Notes under the pieces: model-generated | Told to the model about the DNA's origin: nothing | The model's database searches: none | The model's input: only the letters and a program-made list of their open reading frames with translations | Shown: positions 56,527 through 64,000 of the stretch, piece by piece | How positions within the stretch are numbered: position 1 is the stretch's first letter | Layout of the letters: the number at the start of each line of letters is the position of its first letter | Translations under genes and position numbers: made by a program | Assembly: GCA_009377375.1 (NCBI GenBank) | Contig: WHUE01000001.1 | Coordinates: forward strand, 35,697 to 99,696 | Source of the DNA: Alphaproteobacteria bacterium | GTDB lineage: Bacteria; Pseudomonadota; Alphaproteobacteria; MPNO01; UBA2964 | DNA: 64,000 nt | Direction: 5' to 3'

Positions 56527-56795
56527 TTCTGCGCGTGCTGTTCCACGTAGCTGGACAAGGCGCCGAGCGAGCTGAATATCTGGTGGGTCTGCTCGTCCTC
56601 GGCCCTGATCTGAATGTCGTAGCGCTTTGAAATCTCGAGGCTGATGACAAGCGCGTCGATCGAGTCGAGTCCGAGCCCCTCGTCGAACAAAGCGGCGTCC
56701 GGATCGATTTCATTCGGCCTGATGTCGAGTTCGAGGGCGCGTACAATCAACTCCGCCACCTCCGACTCCGTCGATGTAAGATCGCGTTGGGTCAC
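56523..56795 (-). CDS. Acyl carrier protein of the aryl polyene-type operon
   Basis: 90 residues, acidic four-helix carrier protein. The phosphopantetheine serine is S45 in GLGLDSIDALV. It carries intermediates of the polyene pathway; most aryl polyene clusters have two ACPs, here only one is seen. GTG start at 56795 with a gaagag upstream. First gene of the minus-strand operon of eleven, so its promoter should lie in the 315-bp gap to the right. A separate phosphopantetheinyl transferase is not in the window. Confidence 0.93.
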   Translation of the reverse strand: MTQRDLTSTESEVAELIVRALELDIRPNEIDPDAALFDEGLGLDSIDALVISLEISKRYDIQIRAEDEQTHQIFSSLGALSSYVEQHAQK

Positions 56796-57110
56796 AAACC
56801 ACTCTTCAAAATTTACGTCCCTTCAAGCAACCCGTATCCTATCCGCAGACGGGCGGGCATACAAATCGGCCGGCGCCTTGGAGTACATGTTTCCGGAGAC
56901 TCCCGGGGCCTCGGTTACATTGCCCTTTCCCGAAAGACTTCCACCCGCGGACGGTTTTGCGTGAGAGGTATCCCTCCCGTCCCGACGGCGCCGTTACAGG
57001 CACCGCCTTTCTCCGGAAGGCATTCCGCCGGAACGGTCTGAAGACAGTTGGCCTCCTGCCACCGCGCTGGTACCGTAGCGCATAGGGGATGGCAATAGCG
57101 GAGGAAAGCC
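56796..57110. other. Divergent intergenic region between the ACP operon and the TctC-like gene
   Basis: 315 bp with no gene supported. It must hold the promoter of the aryl polyene-like operon (minus strand) and of the TctC-like gene (plus strand). No clear sigma-70 boxes were picked out by eye. A gcggaggaaa Shine-Dalgarno region precedes the ATG at 57111. A TCCGG...CCGGA inverted repeat lies at about 57015-57035. Confidence 0.5.
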
Positions 57111-58433
57111 ATGTTAACGAACAAAATCTTTAACGGAACGAGGCCATTTGCTGTACTTGCGGCAATTATCGGATTGGGCGCGACCGCCGGTGTCTCCGCC
57201 GATGAAGTCGAGGATTTCTACAAGGGCAAGCGGCTCACTGTCGTGATCGGTTCGGGCCCCGGCGGAGGTTACGACACCTACGCCCGTCTGCTCGCCCGCC
57301 ATATGGGCAAGCACATTCTCGGCAGCCCGTCGTTGATTCCGCAGAACATGGTGGGCGCCGGCGGTGTGGTCGCAACCAATTACATGGTCAATGCCGCGCC
57401 CCAGGACGGCACGGTGATCGGCGCGATGCAGCGCGGCCAGCCGCTGGTCAGCTTCATGGGCCAGTCGGGTCCGAAGTACAAGATCGACGAGATAAACTGG
57501 CTGGGAAGCCTGTCGAACGAGGCGGGAGTATGCGCCCTCTCCGCCGCGTCGGGCGCGAAGTCCCTCGGCGACGTGTTCCAGAAGAGCTACGCGGTAGGCG
57601 GCACCGGTCCGAACACCACCCAGTTCTTCCCCGCCCTGTTCAACAACCTGCTGGGCGCCAAGTTCAAGATGATCAAAGGCTATCCGAGCACCGCCGACAT
57701 CCATCTCGCCATCGAGCGCGGCGAGGTGGACGGCGTCTGCCAGAGCTGGGCCTCGTTCAAGGAGCTTGGCAACGAGCTGATCAAGCAGGGCAGGATGAAG
57801 GCGCTGGTCCAGGTTTCGCTGCGCCCCGACAAGGAGATGACGGCGCTCGGCGTACCCATGCTGGCCGAGTTCTTCAATGACGAGCACCTGTCGCCCGGCA
57901 TAACCGTGAACGATGCGACGACCTTCTTCCGCATGACGCTGGTGGCGGGCACGATGGGGCGTCCCTTCGGCGTGGCGCCGAAAGTGCCCGCGGCGCGGGT
58001 GAAGGCGCTGCGGACGGCTTTGGAGAAAATGACGAAAGATCCGGCCTTCCTCGCGGACGCGGCCAAGATTCGTCGCGACGTCGAACTGGTGACCGGCGAG
58101 GAGATTCAGGAGATCGTGGCGGACCTCTCCAAGTCGCCGAAGGAGAAGTTCGCCGAGCTCGAGGATCACCTGAAGTTCAAGGGCGAAACCACAGAGGTCA
58201 AGATCACCATGCTGCGCCACACCGGCAAGGTGCTGGAGAGCAAGAAGGGCGGCCGCACCGTCGTGATCGACTACAAGGGCCAGAAACACTCGGCCAGCGT
58301 CTCCGGCTCACGCACCAAGGTCACGCTCGACGGCAAGAAGGCCAAGCGCAGCGAGGTGAAGGCCGGGATGAGCTGTACCTTCGTTTACCCCCGCCCCGGC
58401 GCCCGCGCCGAGGAGCTGATCTGCAAGAACTGA
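57111..58433 (+). CDS. TctC/Bug-like substrate-binding protein with C-terminal extension
   Basis: 440 residues; the tripartite tricarboxylate transporter receptor family averages about 320. A signal peptide (about 1-31, ending GVSADE) precedes the binding domain with VVIGSGPGGGYDTYARLLARHMG and QNMVGAGGVVATNYM. From about residue 355 a Lys/Gly-rich stretch follows, with TVVIDYKGQKHSASVSG, VTLDGKKAKRSEVKAGM and a final CTFVYPRPG and LICKN, carrying two Cys that could bond. That tail is not part of the usual domain. No TctA/TctB genes are adjacent, so the transport partner is unknown. A strong terminator follows. Confidence 0.85.
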   Translation: MLTNKIFNGTRPFAVLAAIIGLGATAGVSADEVEDFYKGKRLTVVIGSGPGGGYDTYARLLARHMGKHILGSPSLIPQNMVGAGGVVATNYMVNAAPQDGTVIGAMQRGQPLVSFMGQSGPKYKIDEINWLGSLSNEAGVCALSAASGAKSLGDVFQKSYAVGGTGPNTTQFFPALFNNLLGAKFKMIKGYPSTADIHLAIERGEVDGVCQSWASFKELGNELIKQGRMKALVQVSLRPDKEMTALGVPMLAEFFNDEHLSPGITVNDATTFFRMTLVAGTMGRPFGVAPKVPAARVKALRTALEKMTKDPAFLADAAKIRRDVELVTGEEIQEIVADLSKSPKEKFAELEDHLKFKGETTEVKITMLRHTGKVLESKKGGRTVVIDYKGQKHSASVSGSRTKVTLDGKKAKRSEVKAGMSCTFVYPRPGARAEELICKN

Positions 58434-58458
58434 CGGCAGAACCGTCGGAAAAGACGTT

Positions 58459-58485
58459 GCCCCGGGCTCCGGCCCGGGGCTTTTT
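58459..58485 (+). terminator. Rho-independent terminator after the TctC-like gene
   Basis: GCCCCGGGC (58459-58467) and GCCCGGGGC (58472-58480) form a 9-bp GC stem around TCCG, then TTTTT (58481-58485). It begins about 25 bp after the stop codon. Confidence 0.92.
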
Positions 58486-58638
58486 ATTCCCTCGCCCGAT
58501 GGCCACCGGGCAATTTCGCCACGCAATGTCCGTGCTGTGACAACGCCGTGATCCGATATCGAGCAGCCTGTCCGATACCCATCTAAAACTCGGTTGGTGG
58601 CCGGAATGTGAGCCCCGGTCCCAGTAAGGAGTACAGCC

Positions 58639-59007
58639 ATGAAGGCAGTAAACACGGACGAGACTCCGCAGCTCATTTCTGCGGACAAGGTCAAGGGAAC
58701 AGAGGTCTATAACACCTCGGGCGAAAAGCTCGGAACGGTTGAAGAAGTCATGATCGACAAGACCTCGGGCAAGGTCGCCTATGCGGTCATGTCGTTCGGC
58801 GGATTTCTCGGGATGGGGGAGAAATATCATCCCCTGCCGTGGGGCGTGCTGACCTACGACACGGACGAAGGCGGCTACCGCGTTGCGCTGTCGAAGGAGC
58901 AGTTGCAGGGCGCGCCGACGCACGACCGCAACGAGAAGATCGACTACAGCGATCCGGCGTGGAACACGCGTATCCACGACTACTACGCGGTTCCGCCGGC
59001 CTGGTGA
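58639..59007 (+). CDS. PRC-barrel domain protein
   Basis: 122 residues with a PRC-barrel fold: LISADKVKGTEVYNTSGEKLG, VEEVMIDKTSGKVAYAVMSFGGFLGMGEKY and HPLPWGVLTYD. Such stand-alone proteins are frequent in Alphaproteobacteria, cytoplasmic, and linked to stress or surface adaptation, but the binding partner is unknown. ATG 58639 follows agtaaggag. csbD-like gene starts 52 bp downstream, a common pairing. Confidence 0.9.
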   Translation: MKAVNTDETPQLISADKVKGTEVYNTSGEKLGTVEEVMIDKTSGKVAYAVMSFGGFLGMGEKYHPLPWGVLTYDTDEGGYRVALSKEQLQGAPTHDRNEKIDYSDPAWNTRIHDYYAVPPAW

Positions 59008-59059
59008 CAAGCCGGCGCCGGGAACGATTCAACCACGCAACGAGACACGGGACAGGAAG

Positions 59060-59263
59060 ATGAACTGGGAACAGGTCAAAGGAAACTGGAAGCAGCTCAG
59101 GGGTCAGGCCCGCAAGCAGTGGGGCAACATTACGGACGATCAGCTTGACCAGATCGACGGCAACCGCGAGATTCTGGCCGGTAAGATCCAGGAAGCCTAC
59201 GGAAAGTCAAAAGAAGAGGCGGAACGCGAGATCGACGAATGGTCCAAGCAGCAGAAAATCTGA
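59060..59263 (+). CDS. CsbD family stress-response protein
   Basis: 67 residues: MNWEQVKGNWKQLRGQARKQ at the N terminus and GNREILAGKIQEAYGKSKEE are diagnostic of the CsbD family, general stress proteins first seen in Bacillus under sigma-B. Small, hydrophilic, cytoplasmic; its molecular role is unknown. ATG 59060 follows gacaggaag; the longer frame from 58883 is a shadow of the PRC-barrel gene. Together with that gene it suggests a stress-induced pair. Confidence 0.93.
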   Translation: MNWEQVKGNWKQLRGQARKQWGNITDDQLDQIDGNREILAGKIQEAYGKSKEEAEREIDEWSKQQKI

Positions 59264-59364
59264 TTTCCCGACAGGCGGGCTGTCCGTTTCCAGGGCGGGC
59301 GGCCCGCACAACGCGCAGGGGCCGGGGAGACGTTGCCCTGCTGCAGCCTCTTTCCTCCGCCCCC

Positions 59365-60333
59365 TCATTCCACAGGCAGAAACAGCTCCTCCACCCGGAT
59401 CGGGGTCGCGATATAGTCCTGCTCGACCATGTAGCGAAGCATGGTTTCGAGGGTGATCCGGTTTGCCTCGATGCCGTAGGGCCAGGGGTCGCCGCCGAAG
59501 ACCGTATCGATTTCCTCCATGTCGGCCGCCATGAACGGCACCATCAGCGACTGCGCGGCGGTGTAGCGCATGCGGGCCATGGCGAAATCGCGGGCGTCGC
59601 ACAGCGCGGTGTACAGCGCCTGTGCGAAGCCGGGGTTGGCCTCATGGACGTCCTTCCGGATCGCCACCAGATGCATGATGGGGTGGATGCCGGTACGGAT
59701 GTAGTAGTCGCGTTCGACGGCGCGAAATTCAGGAAAGAGCCGCCCGACGTTGGGATGGCCGACCGTGTCGGGCGCGCGCGAACCCAGCGTGGCGTCGATC
59801 GCACCCTCGGCGAGCAGCTGGCCGAGCGATTTTTCCGTTTCCATGATCTCGAGATGATCCACCGGCTTCAGAAGCTGCGGGATCGCGGTCGGGTTTCCGT
59901 GCCGGCCGGGCTCGTTCACCGAACCCTGCACCCATTGGATACTGCGCCAGTCCACGCCGTACTCGTCCTGCAGCATCCCCCGATGCCACAGCGCCGCCGT
60001 CATCGTGTACAGCGGCACGCCGACCCGCCGCCCTTCCAGGTCCTTCGGCGTCCTTATGCCCGACGACCGGTTGATGAAGGCCGTTCCGTGACGGAACATC
60101 TTCGACGGAAACGCGGGGATCGCCACGAACGGGCTGTCGCCCCGCGCGTAATGGAGCACGTATTCCGTGAACGAAAACTCGGCGGCTGAAAAGGCCTGCT
60201 CGTTGCCCATGCGGTCGAAAATATGGCGCGGGATCAGCTCGACATGCTCGACATCGAACCCCTTGACCTCGATCGCGCCCGATCGCAGCGCCTCGGTCCG
60301 GTCGTAGCCCCAGCAGGCGAATGTCAGCGTCAT
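59365..60333 (-). CDS. Substrate-binding-like protein related to 4,5-dihydroxyphthalate decarboxylase
   Basis: 322 residues from ATG 60333. MTLTFACWGYDRTEALRSG at the start, then SFTEYVLHYARGDSPFVAIPAFPSK and RTPKDLEGRRVGVPLYTMTA follow the pattern of the 4,5-dihydroxyphthalate decarboxylase (Pht5) family, which has a periplasmic-binding-protein fold. There is no signal peptide, so a cytoplasmic enzyme or binding protein is more likely than an ABC transport receptor. Neither activity is shown. It stands alone, divergent from the CHAP gene. Confidence 0.8.
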   Translation of the reverse strand: MTLTFACWGYDRTEALRSGAIEVKGFDVEHVELIPRHIFDRMGNEQAFSAAEFSFTEYVLHYARGDSPFVAIPAFPSKMFRHGTAFINRSSGIRTPKDLEGRRVGVPLYTMTAALWHRGMLQDEYGVDWRSIQWVQGSVNEPGRHGNPTAIPQLLKPVDHLEIMETEKSLGQLLAEGAIDATLGSRAPDTVGHPNVGRLFPEFRAVERDYYIRTGIHPIMHLVAIRKDVHEANPGFAQALYTALCDARDFAMARMRYTAAQSLMVPFMAADMEEIDTVFGGDPWPYGIEANRITLETMLRYMVEQDYIATPIRVEELFLPVE

Positions 60334-60405
60334 GTCGTTTCCTCGAATCGGTCGCGGCACAGTTTGTGCCATTGTGATGCCATGATTGCGGATACGATAG
60401 CCGTT

Positions 60406-60951
60406 ATGACGGAGTCCAGGCTAGAGAAGCGCCGCCCGCCAGCCTACCGCGCCGTATGGCTTTCGCTGGCACTCGCCGCATGCGCCACCCAGGATACACA
60501 CTCTCCCGCCCCTGCTCCCGCGGATGGGGCGTGGCGGTCCGCGCGCATCGTCGAGGCGGCAGCGCCGCTGGAATGCGTGACTTTTGCGCGGCAGGCGACC
60601 GGCTTCGATATCCGCGGCGACGCCTGGACGTGGTGGGGCGCGGCCAAGGGGCGCTACCAGCGCGGTTCGTCGCCGCAACCCGGCTCGTTGCTGGTCTTCA
60701 AGCAGTTCCGCAAATCAGCCGGACATCTCGCCGTCGTGACCCGCGTGATCGATGACCGCCTGCTCGTCGCCAGCCACGCCAACTGGCTCAACGACGGCCA
60801 TATCCATGAACACACGCCCATCCGGGACGTATCCGCCAGAGGCGACTGGTCCGAGGTGCGCGTCTGGTACGTTCCGGGCAAGAACTGGGGCCGGCGCATC
60901 TATCCCGCCTATGGGTTCCTATACCCGCTTCCAACGATAGCCGGGCGCTGA
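60406..60951 (+). CDS. CHAP domain lipoprotein
   Basis: 181 residues from ATG 60406 with a lipobox (LSLALAAC); an ATG at 60382 would add eight residues. The CHAP (NlpC-like amidase/peptidase) pattern is LECVTFARQATGFDIRGDAWTWW with the catalytic Cys, and SAGHLAVVTRVID with the His; a later SHANWLNDGHIH continues the fold. Such enzymes cut peptide bonds of peptidoglycan. The Cys and His make an active enzyme plausible. Outer membrane anchored by prediction. No partner next to it. Confidence 0.83.
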   Translation: MTESRLEKRRPPAYRAVWLSLALAACATQDTHSPAPAPADGAWRSARIVEAAAPLECVTFARQATGFDIRGDAWTWWGAAKGRYQRGSSPQPGSLLVFKQFRKSAGHLAVVTRVIDDRLLVASHANWLNDGHIHEHTPIRDVSARGDWSEVRVWYVPGKNWGRRIYPAYGFLYPLPTIAGR

Positions 60952-61020
60952 AAGCCCCTGTTTGAAATACAGGCTTGTCCTCTATAATCCGGCAAACGTC
61001 CGGGCAGGGAGATCGTCGGC

Positions 61021-62220
61021 ATGGACACAGGAATCGGCAAGTCAGAGCCGCGGGCGCTGGAACAGATCAGCGTCGACAGCGACACGAGAGACGTGCTCGC
61101 CCACGCGACCAGGGCAAAGGCGAGCAAGTTCGACGACATGTTCATCGTCGACATCGATTCCCACCACAATGAACGGATTTCGTGGAACGAGATCATCGAG
61201 TATATCGAGGATCCCGTCGTTCTCGACATCGCCCGCGAATACCAGAAGAACAGCGGCAGCGGTTCCGGCTACGGCCTGAACGTCGACACCGGCATGCGCT
61301 ACCAGGACGTCGGCGGCCGCATCCCGCATCAGACCGCCCGGCGGGAATCGGTGGACGACAAGAGCCTGCCCCGCGACACGGTGCTCGCCCGCCGCGCCTA
61401 CGAGGCGATGGGGATCGACTACACCGTCATGTTTCCCACCCCGATGCTGTTTCTGGGCCTCCACCCGCAGGTGGAGATGGAGGTGGCGCTGGGGCGGGCC
61501 TACAACAGATGGCTGTGCGAGCACATCCTGGCGACCGACGACCGGCTGAAGGCCATGCTGTTCCTGCCCTTCAACGACCCGAAGGCGTCGCTGCAGATGG
61601 TGAAGGACTTCGCCGGCGAAAAGGGTGTCATCGGCTTCATGGTCACCAGCACGCGCTACCGCCAGGTCCACCATAACGACTACATGCCGCTCTATGCCGA
61701 ACTGGAGGCGCGCGGCCTGCCGCTCGGCTTCCACGCCTCGTCCAACTGGGGCGACCGTTCGATGAGCCAGCTCAACCGCTTCATCGGCATGCACGCCATC
61801 AGCTTCGTCATGTGCAACATCATCCACATGACCAACTGGGTGCTGAACGGGTTGCCGGAGCGGTTTCCGAAGCTGGACGTGGTGTGGATCGAATCCGGGC
61901 TCGCCTGGCTGCCGTTCCTGATGCAGCGGCTCGACAGCGAATACCTGATGCGCTCGTCCGAATGCCCGCTGCTCAAGCGGCTCCCCGGCGACTATATGCG
62001 GGAGATGTATTATTCCTGTCAGCCGATGGAACGGACTTATCCGAAGGCGCTGGAATGCACCTTCGAGATGATCAACGCCGAAACCCAACTGATGTATTCG
62101 TCCGACTGGCCGCACTGGGATTTCGACACACCGGACGCGATCTACAACTTGCCCTTCCTGACCGATCAGGCCAGGCGCAACATCCTCGGCCTGAACGCGA
62201 AGCGGGTCTTCAAACTGTAA
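61021..62220 (+). CDS. Amidohydrolase family protein (ACMSD-like)
   Basis: 399 residues, TIM-barrel hydrolase/decarboxylase of the amidohydrolase 2 group. FIVDIDSHHNERISW holds a metal-ligand-like pair of His near the N terminus (most have DxHxH), and HASSNWG, NIIHMTNWV, WIESGLAWLPFL and SSDWPHWDFDTPD carry further His and the catalytic Asp. Similar proteins decarboxylate aromatic or muconate acids. The pattern gives no substrate. Its stop abuts the stop of the ATP-grasp gene. It could act with the phthalate decarboxylase-like protein encoded nearby, but is on the other strand. Confidence 0.87.
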   Translation: MDTGIGKSEPRALEQISVDSDTRDVLAHATRAKASKFDDMFIVDIDSHHNERISWNEIIEYIEDPVVLDIAREYQKNSGSGSGYGLNVDTGMRYQDVGGRIPHQTARRESVDDKSLPRDTVLARRAYEAMGIDYTVMFPTPMLFLGLHPQVEMEVALGRAYNRWLCEHILATDDRLKAMLFLPFNDPKASLQMVKDFAGEKGVIGFMVTSTRYRQVHHNDYMPLYAELEARGLPLGFHASSNWGDRSMSQLNRFIGMHAISFVMCNIIHMTNWVLNGLPERFPKLDVVWIESGLAWLPFLMQRLDSEYLMRSSECPLLKRLPGDYMREMYYSCQPMERTYPKALECTFEMINAETQLMYSSDWPHWDFDTPDAIYNLPFLTDQARRNILGLNAKRVFKL

Positions 62221-63387
62221 CTATCGCCGCGGCAGCACGCCGTGGCGGCGGTAGAATGCGGCAACGCGCTCGTCCTGCAGGAGCGGGCCGTGGATCTGCA
62301 GCAGATTCACGTCCGAGAAATTGTTTCCCTCGAGGATACGAAAGCCGTCTTCGGTGACGACCACGTCCCAGCCGACATAGCGCAGCATGGGCAGCGTCCG
62401 CATTAGCGCCAGCAGCCCCTCCGCGATCAGCGGCCAGTGCGGCACCGTCGTCCCGGCGACCTGCGCGCCGCTGTCCGGATGCCGATCGCGCCAGTCCACT
62501 GCCTCACGGCCGGCAGGATAGGATGCGGCCCGCCCCACCCGTCCCGTGGACAGGCAGACGCCGGCGCTCAACCCGCCCTGGGTCCAGTTGTCGGTCGGTT
62601 CCGAAGACCGGCTGCCGACGCGGAGAACGGCCGCGGCGACGAACGGCGCGCACTCGTCGTCCTGCATGGTCAGCACCCGCAACGTGTTGGTCGTGCGCGG
62701 ATAGAGGCTGGCAAGCTGCGGATGCTGCGCAACGCATTCGGACACCATGCTGCCGTCGGACTCGGCGACAGCCTGCCTCAGCTCGTCCTCATGCACCGGC
62801 CGTCCGTTCAGCGTGAGGCCGGCGCCGCAGCCGCGAAGCACCTTGACGCCCTTCCCGCCCCCGCCGGTGCAGGGCTTTACGATCAGCTTGCGGTGCTCGC
62901 GCGTCAGAGCCGCGAGCCACTGCCCGGTCTGGCAGTGCGGCACCGTGCGATCCGGCGCCTCGACCGCGCCCTTGCGGATGATGCCGTGGACTACCGGAAG
63001 CAGATTCGGCCGGTCGCCGAGAAAGCGGTGAAAGACGGCCTTGTCGTCGAGCAGGACCGCATAGCTTCCGTTGATCAGTCGCGTCCTCGCGAATCTCGCG
63101 CTGTCCGGCAGGTAAACCCGCCAGTCATTGTGTTTCAGGTCGTAAAGGACCCATGATTCGCCGAGAAACCCGCGCCGCCACATCCGCGGTCTGATGCGCC
63201 AGGGGACCGCCACCCGCGAGGCCAGTTCCTTTTCGACCAGCGGCCATGCATTTTCGAGGAGGCGCATTCTCCACGTCGCGTGATGGATGAACCACGCGAT
63301 TCCGCCGACGATACGTCGGCCGCCGCCCCGCCGCGCCCGCAGCACCGGCTGCGCGGGATATTTCCGGGATTCGGCAACCGCGGTCAC
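62221..63387 (-). CDS. Sugar-transfer-associated ATP-grasp family protein
   Basis: 388 residues. ATP-grasp core: DDKAVFHRFLGDRPN, LIVKPCTGGGGKGVKVL with the ATP-binding loop, LYPRTTNTLRVLTMQDDE, and the Mg-binding WDVVVTEDGFRILEGNNFSD. This matches the ATPgrasp_ST group found near polysaccharide genes. It would join a carboxylate and an amine or similar through an acyl phosphate; the substrates are unknown. Its start overlaps the partial gene upstream (ATGA at 63384-63387), so the two are translated together. Confidence 0.85.
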   Translation of the reverse strand: MTAVAESRKYPAQPVLRARRGGGRRIVGGIAWFIHHATWRMRLLENAWPLVEKELASRVAVPWRIRPRMWRRGFLGESWVLYDLKHNDWRVYLPDSARFARTRLINGSYAVLLDDKAVFHRFLGDRPNLLPVVHGIIRKGAVEAPDRTVPHCQTGQWLAALTREHRKLIVKPCTGGGGKGVKVLRGCGAGLTLNGRPVHEDELRQAVAESDGSMVSECVAQHPQLASLYPRTTNTLRVLTMQDDECAPFVAAAVLRVGSRSSEPTDNWTQGGLSAGVCLSTGRVGRAASYPAGREAVDWRDRHPDSGAQVAGTTVPHWPLIAEGLLALMRTLPMLRYVGWDVVVTEDGFRILEGNNFSDVNLLQIHGPLLQDERVAAFYRRHGVLPRR

Positions 63388-64000
63388 GGGGTGGCGCCCT
63401 GGTGGGCGCCCCGAAAGCCGCGGGCGGCCCGCAGCAGCGACCTCAGCGGTCCGGCCAAGGCGCCGTCGCGCAATGTCTGCTTCAGCACGGCGGCGGAATG
63501 GGCCAGCGAAAACTGCTGTCCCATCGCGGCCTGCACCGCGCGCAGCACGGCCTCGTCCCCCGCCTGTCGGGCGGCGGCGGTAAGCTCATCGTACCGGTGA
63601 CGGACATGGCGCGGAACGATCAGCCGGTGGACGTCGGCGAGCGACAGCCCGTTCGGAAAGGTCCGCGCCCGGCCCAGCGCGCCGCAGATCCTGAGCGCCA
63701 TCAGGGTCCGCAGACATTTCTCGCAGCGACCGCAATTATACAGCGCAGTGTCGTCGTAGCAGACCCGAAGCGTATCGAGCGCGCAGTCGGACCGGCTGAG
63801 GGCGCGGGTCTTCTCCACCCGCCCCGCCTCGCAGCCGTCATGGGTGATCCGGATGCCATGGCTGGACCAGTACGGGTCCAGCAACGCGTCGGACAGGCCG
63901 GCGCCGCCGGGCCAGATGTTGGCCTGGTGTTGATTGCCATTGCGGCGCTCCAGGAAGAGCGAACGGTCGATGGTGTTGACGCTGACGTTGACACCCACGT
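63384..64000 (-). CDS. Cysteine-motif PP-loop-like protein, N terminus off the right edge
   Basis: The C-terminal 205 or so residues are visible and the gene continues beyond the window; the GTG at 63998 is internal. The key stretch is RVCYDDTALYNCGRCEKCLRT, a Cys-rich motif like a zinc site (CxxCxxC), preceded by THDGCEAGRVEKTRAL. This resembles the C-terminal part of QueC-like and other adenine-nucleotide-alpha-hydrolase proteins, but no specific function is known. Its 3' end overlaps the ATP-grasp gene by 4 bp. Together they suggest a nucleotide-dependent ligation pathway. What lies to the right would decide. Confidence 0.6.
   Translation of the reverse strand, partial: VGVNVSVNTIDRSLFLERRNGNQHQANIWPGGAGLSDALLDPYWSSHGIRITHDGCEAGRVEKTRALSRSDCALDTLRVCYDDTALYNCGRCEKCLRTLMALRICGALGRARTFPNGLSLADVHRLIVPRHVRHRYDELTAAARQAGDEAVLRAVQAAMGQQFSLAHSAAVLKQTLRDGALAGPLRSLLRAARGFRGAHQGATP

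Noticed and set aside
44183..56795. Ordinary fatty acid synthesis locus as an alternative reading of the cluster
   Set aside because: The COG4648 protein, MMPL, LolA-like protein, short ApeI-like dehydratase and chain-length-factor-like protein together are characteristic of APE clusters, not of the fab operon.
44065..58485. Integrative island with attachment repeats
   Set aside because: Searched by eye for a second copy of the tRNA-Ser 3' end and for an integrase; neither found within the window, so no island feature is annotated.

Overview
The window is high-GC chromosomal DNA from an alphaproteobacterium, probably of or near the Rhodospirillales; I cannot name a species. Four conserved gene orders support this: pyrG-kdsA-eno-ftsB followed by a pdhA-pdhB-pdhC-lpdA-lipA locus in which E1 beta carries its own lipoyl domain; a fused ispDF gene; dusB-ntrB-ntrC-ntrY-ntrX-trkA-dat-hfq-hflX; and tmk-holB-metG-tatD next to rlpA and a D,D-carboxypeptidase. 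No rRNA, CRISPR array, transposase, integrase or phage gene was seen.

Region by region. 1-3460 (+): the end of pyrG, then kdsA, eno and ftsB, closed by a strong terminator at 3484-3519. 3651-10908 (+): pyruvate dehydrogenase complex (E1 alpha, lipoyl-E1 beta, E2, E3), a GNAT acetyltransferase, lipoyl synthase and a RatA/Coq10 protein; lipA supplies the cofactor attached to the lipoyl domains. 10899-13847 (-): DUF429, cinA, pgpA, ispDF. 13998-28658 (+): a CcsA/YpjD-like membrane protein, then dusB and the two nitrogen two-component systems NtrBC and NtrYX, trkA, dat, a HAD hydrolase, hfq, hflX, an IMPase-like phosphatase and a beta-hydroxyacid dehydrogenase. 28666-37689 (-): a tightly packed run from lytic transglycosylase and rlpA through carboxypeptidase, tmk, holB, metG, tatD and an MBL hydrolase to mazG. 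37772-43973: envelope and housekeeping genes (DUF218, IalB, Atm1-type ABC exporter, esterase, pterin dehydratase, formyltransferase, thioesterase).

44065-56795 is the most interesting part. A tRNA-Ser(UGA) gene is followed by a small lipoprotein, a flavin-dependent halogenase-family oxidoreductase, a family 2 glycosyltransferase and a second lipoprotein on the + strand. These converge on an 11-gene minus-strand operon that starts at 56795: acyl carrier protein, COG4648 membrane protein, AMP-ligase, ApeI-like dehydratase, LpxL-like acyltransferase, LolA-like protein, MMPL transporter, ketosynthase, chain-length-factor-like protein, ApeP-like dehydratase and FabG-like reductase. This is the enzyme set of an aryl polyene (APE) type II polyketide/fatty acid pathway, but compact: no ammonia lyase, methyltransferase, second ACP or DUF3261 lipoprotein is present nearby. 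I infer that it makes a membrane-anchored conjugated polyene lipid, possibly halogenated or hydroxylated.

57111-64000 is accessory: a TctC-like binding protein with an unusual C-terminal extension, a PRC-barrel/CsbD stress pair, a substrate-binding-like protein related to 4,5-dihydroxyphthalate decarboxylase, a CHAP lipoprotein, an ACMSD-like amidohydrolase, and an ATP-grasp enzyme translationally coupled to a cysteine-rich PP-loop-like protein that runs off the right edge.
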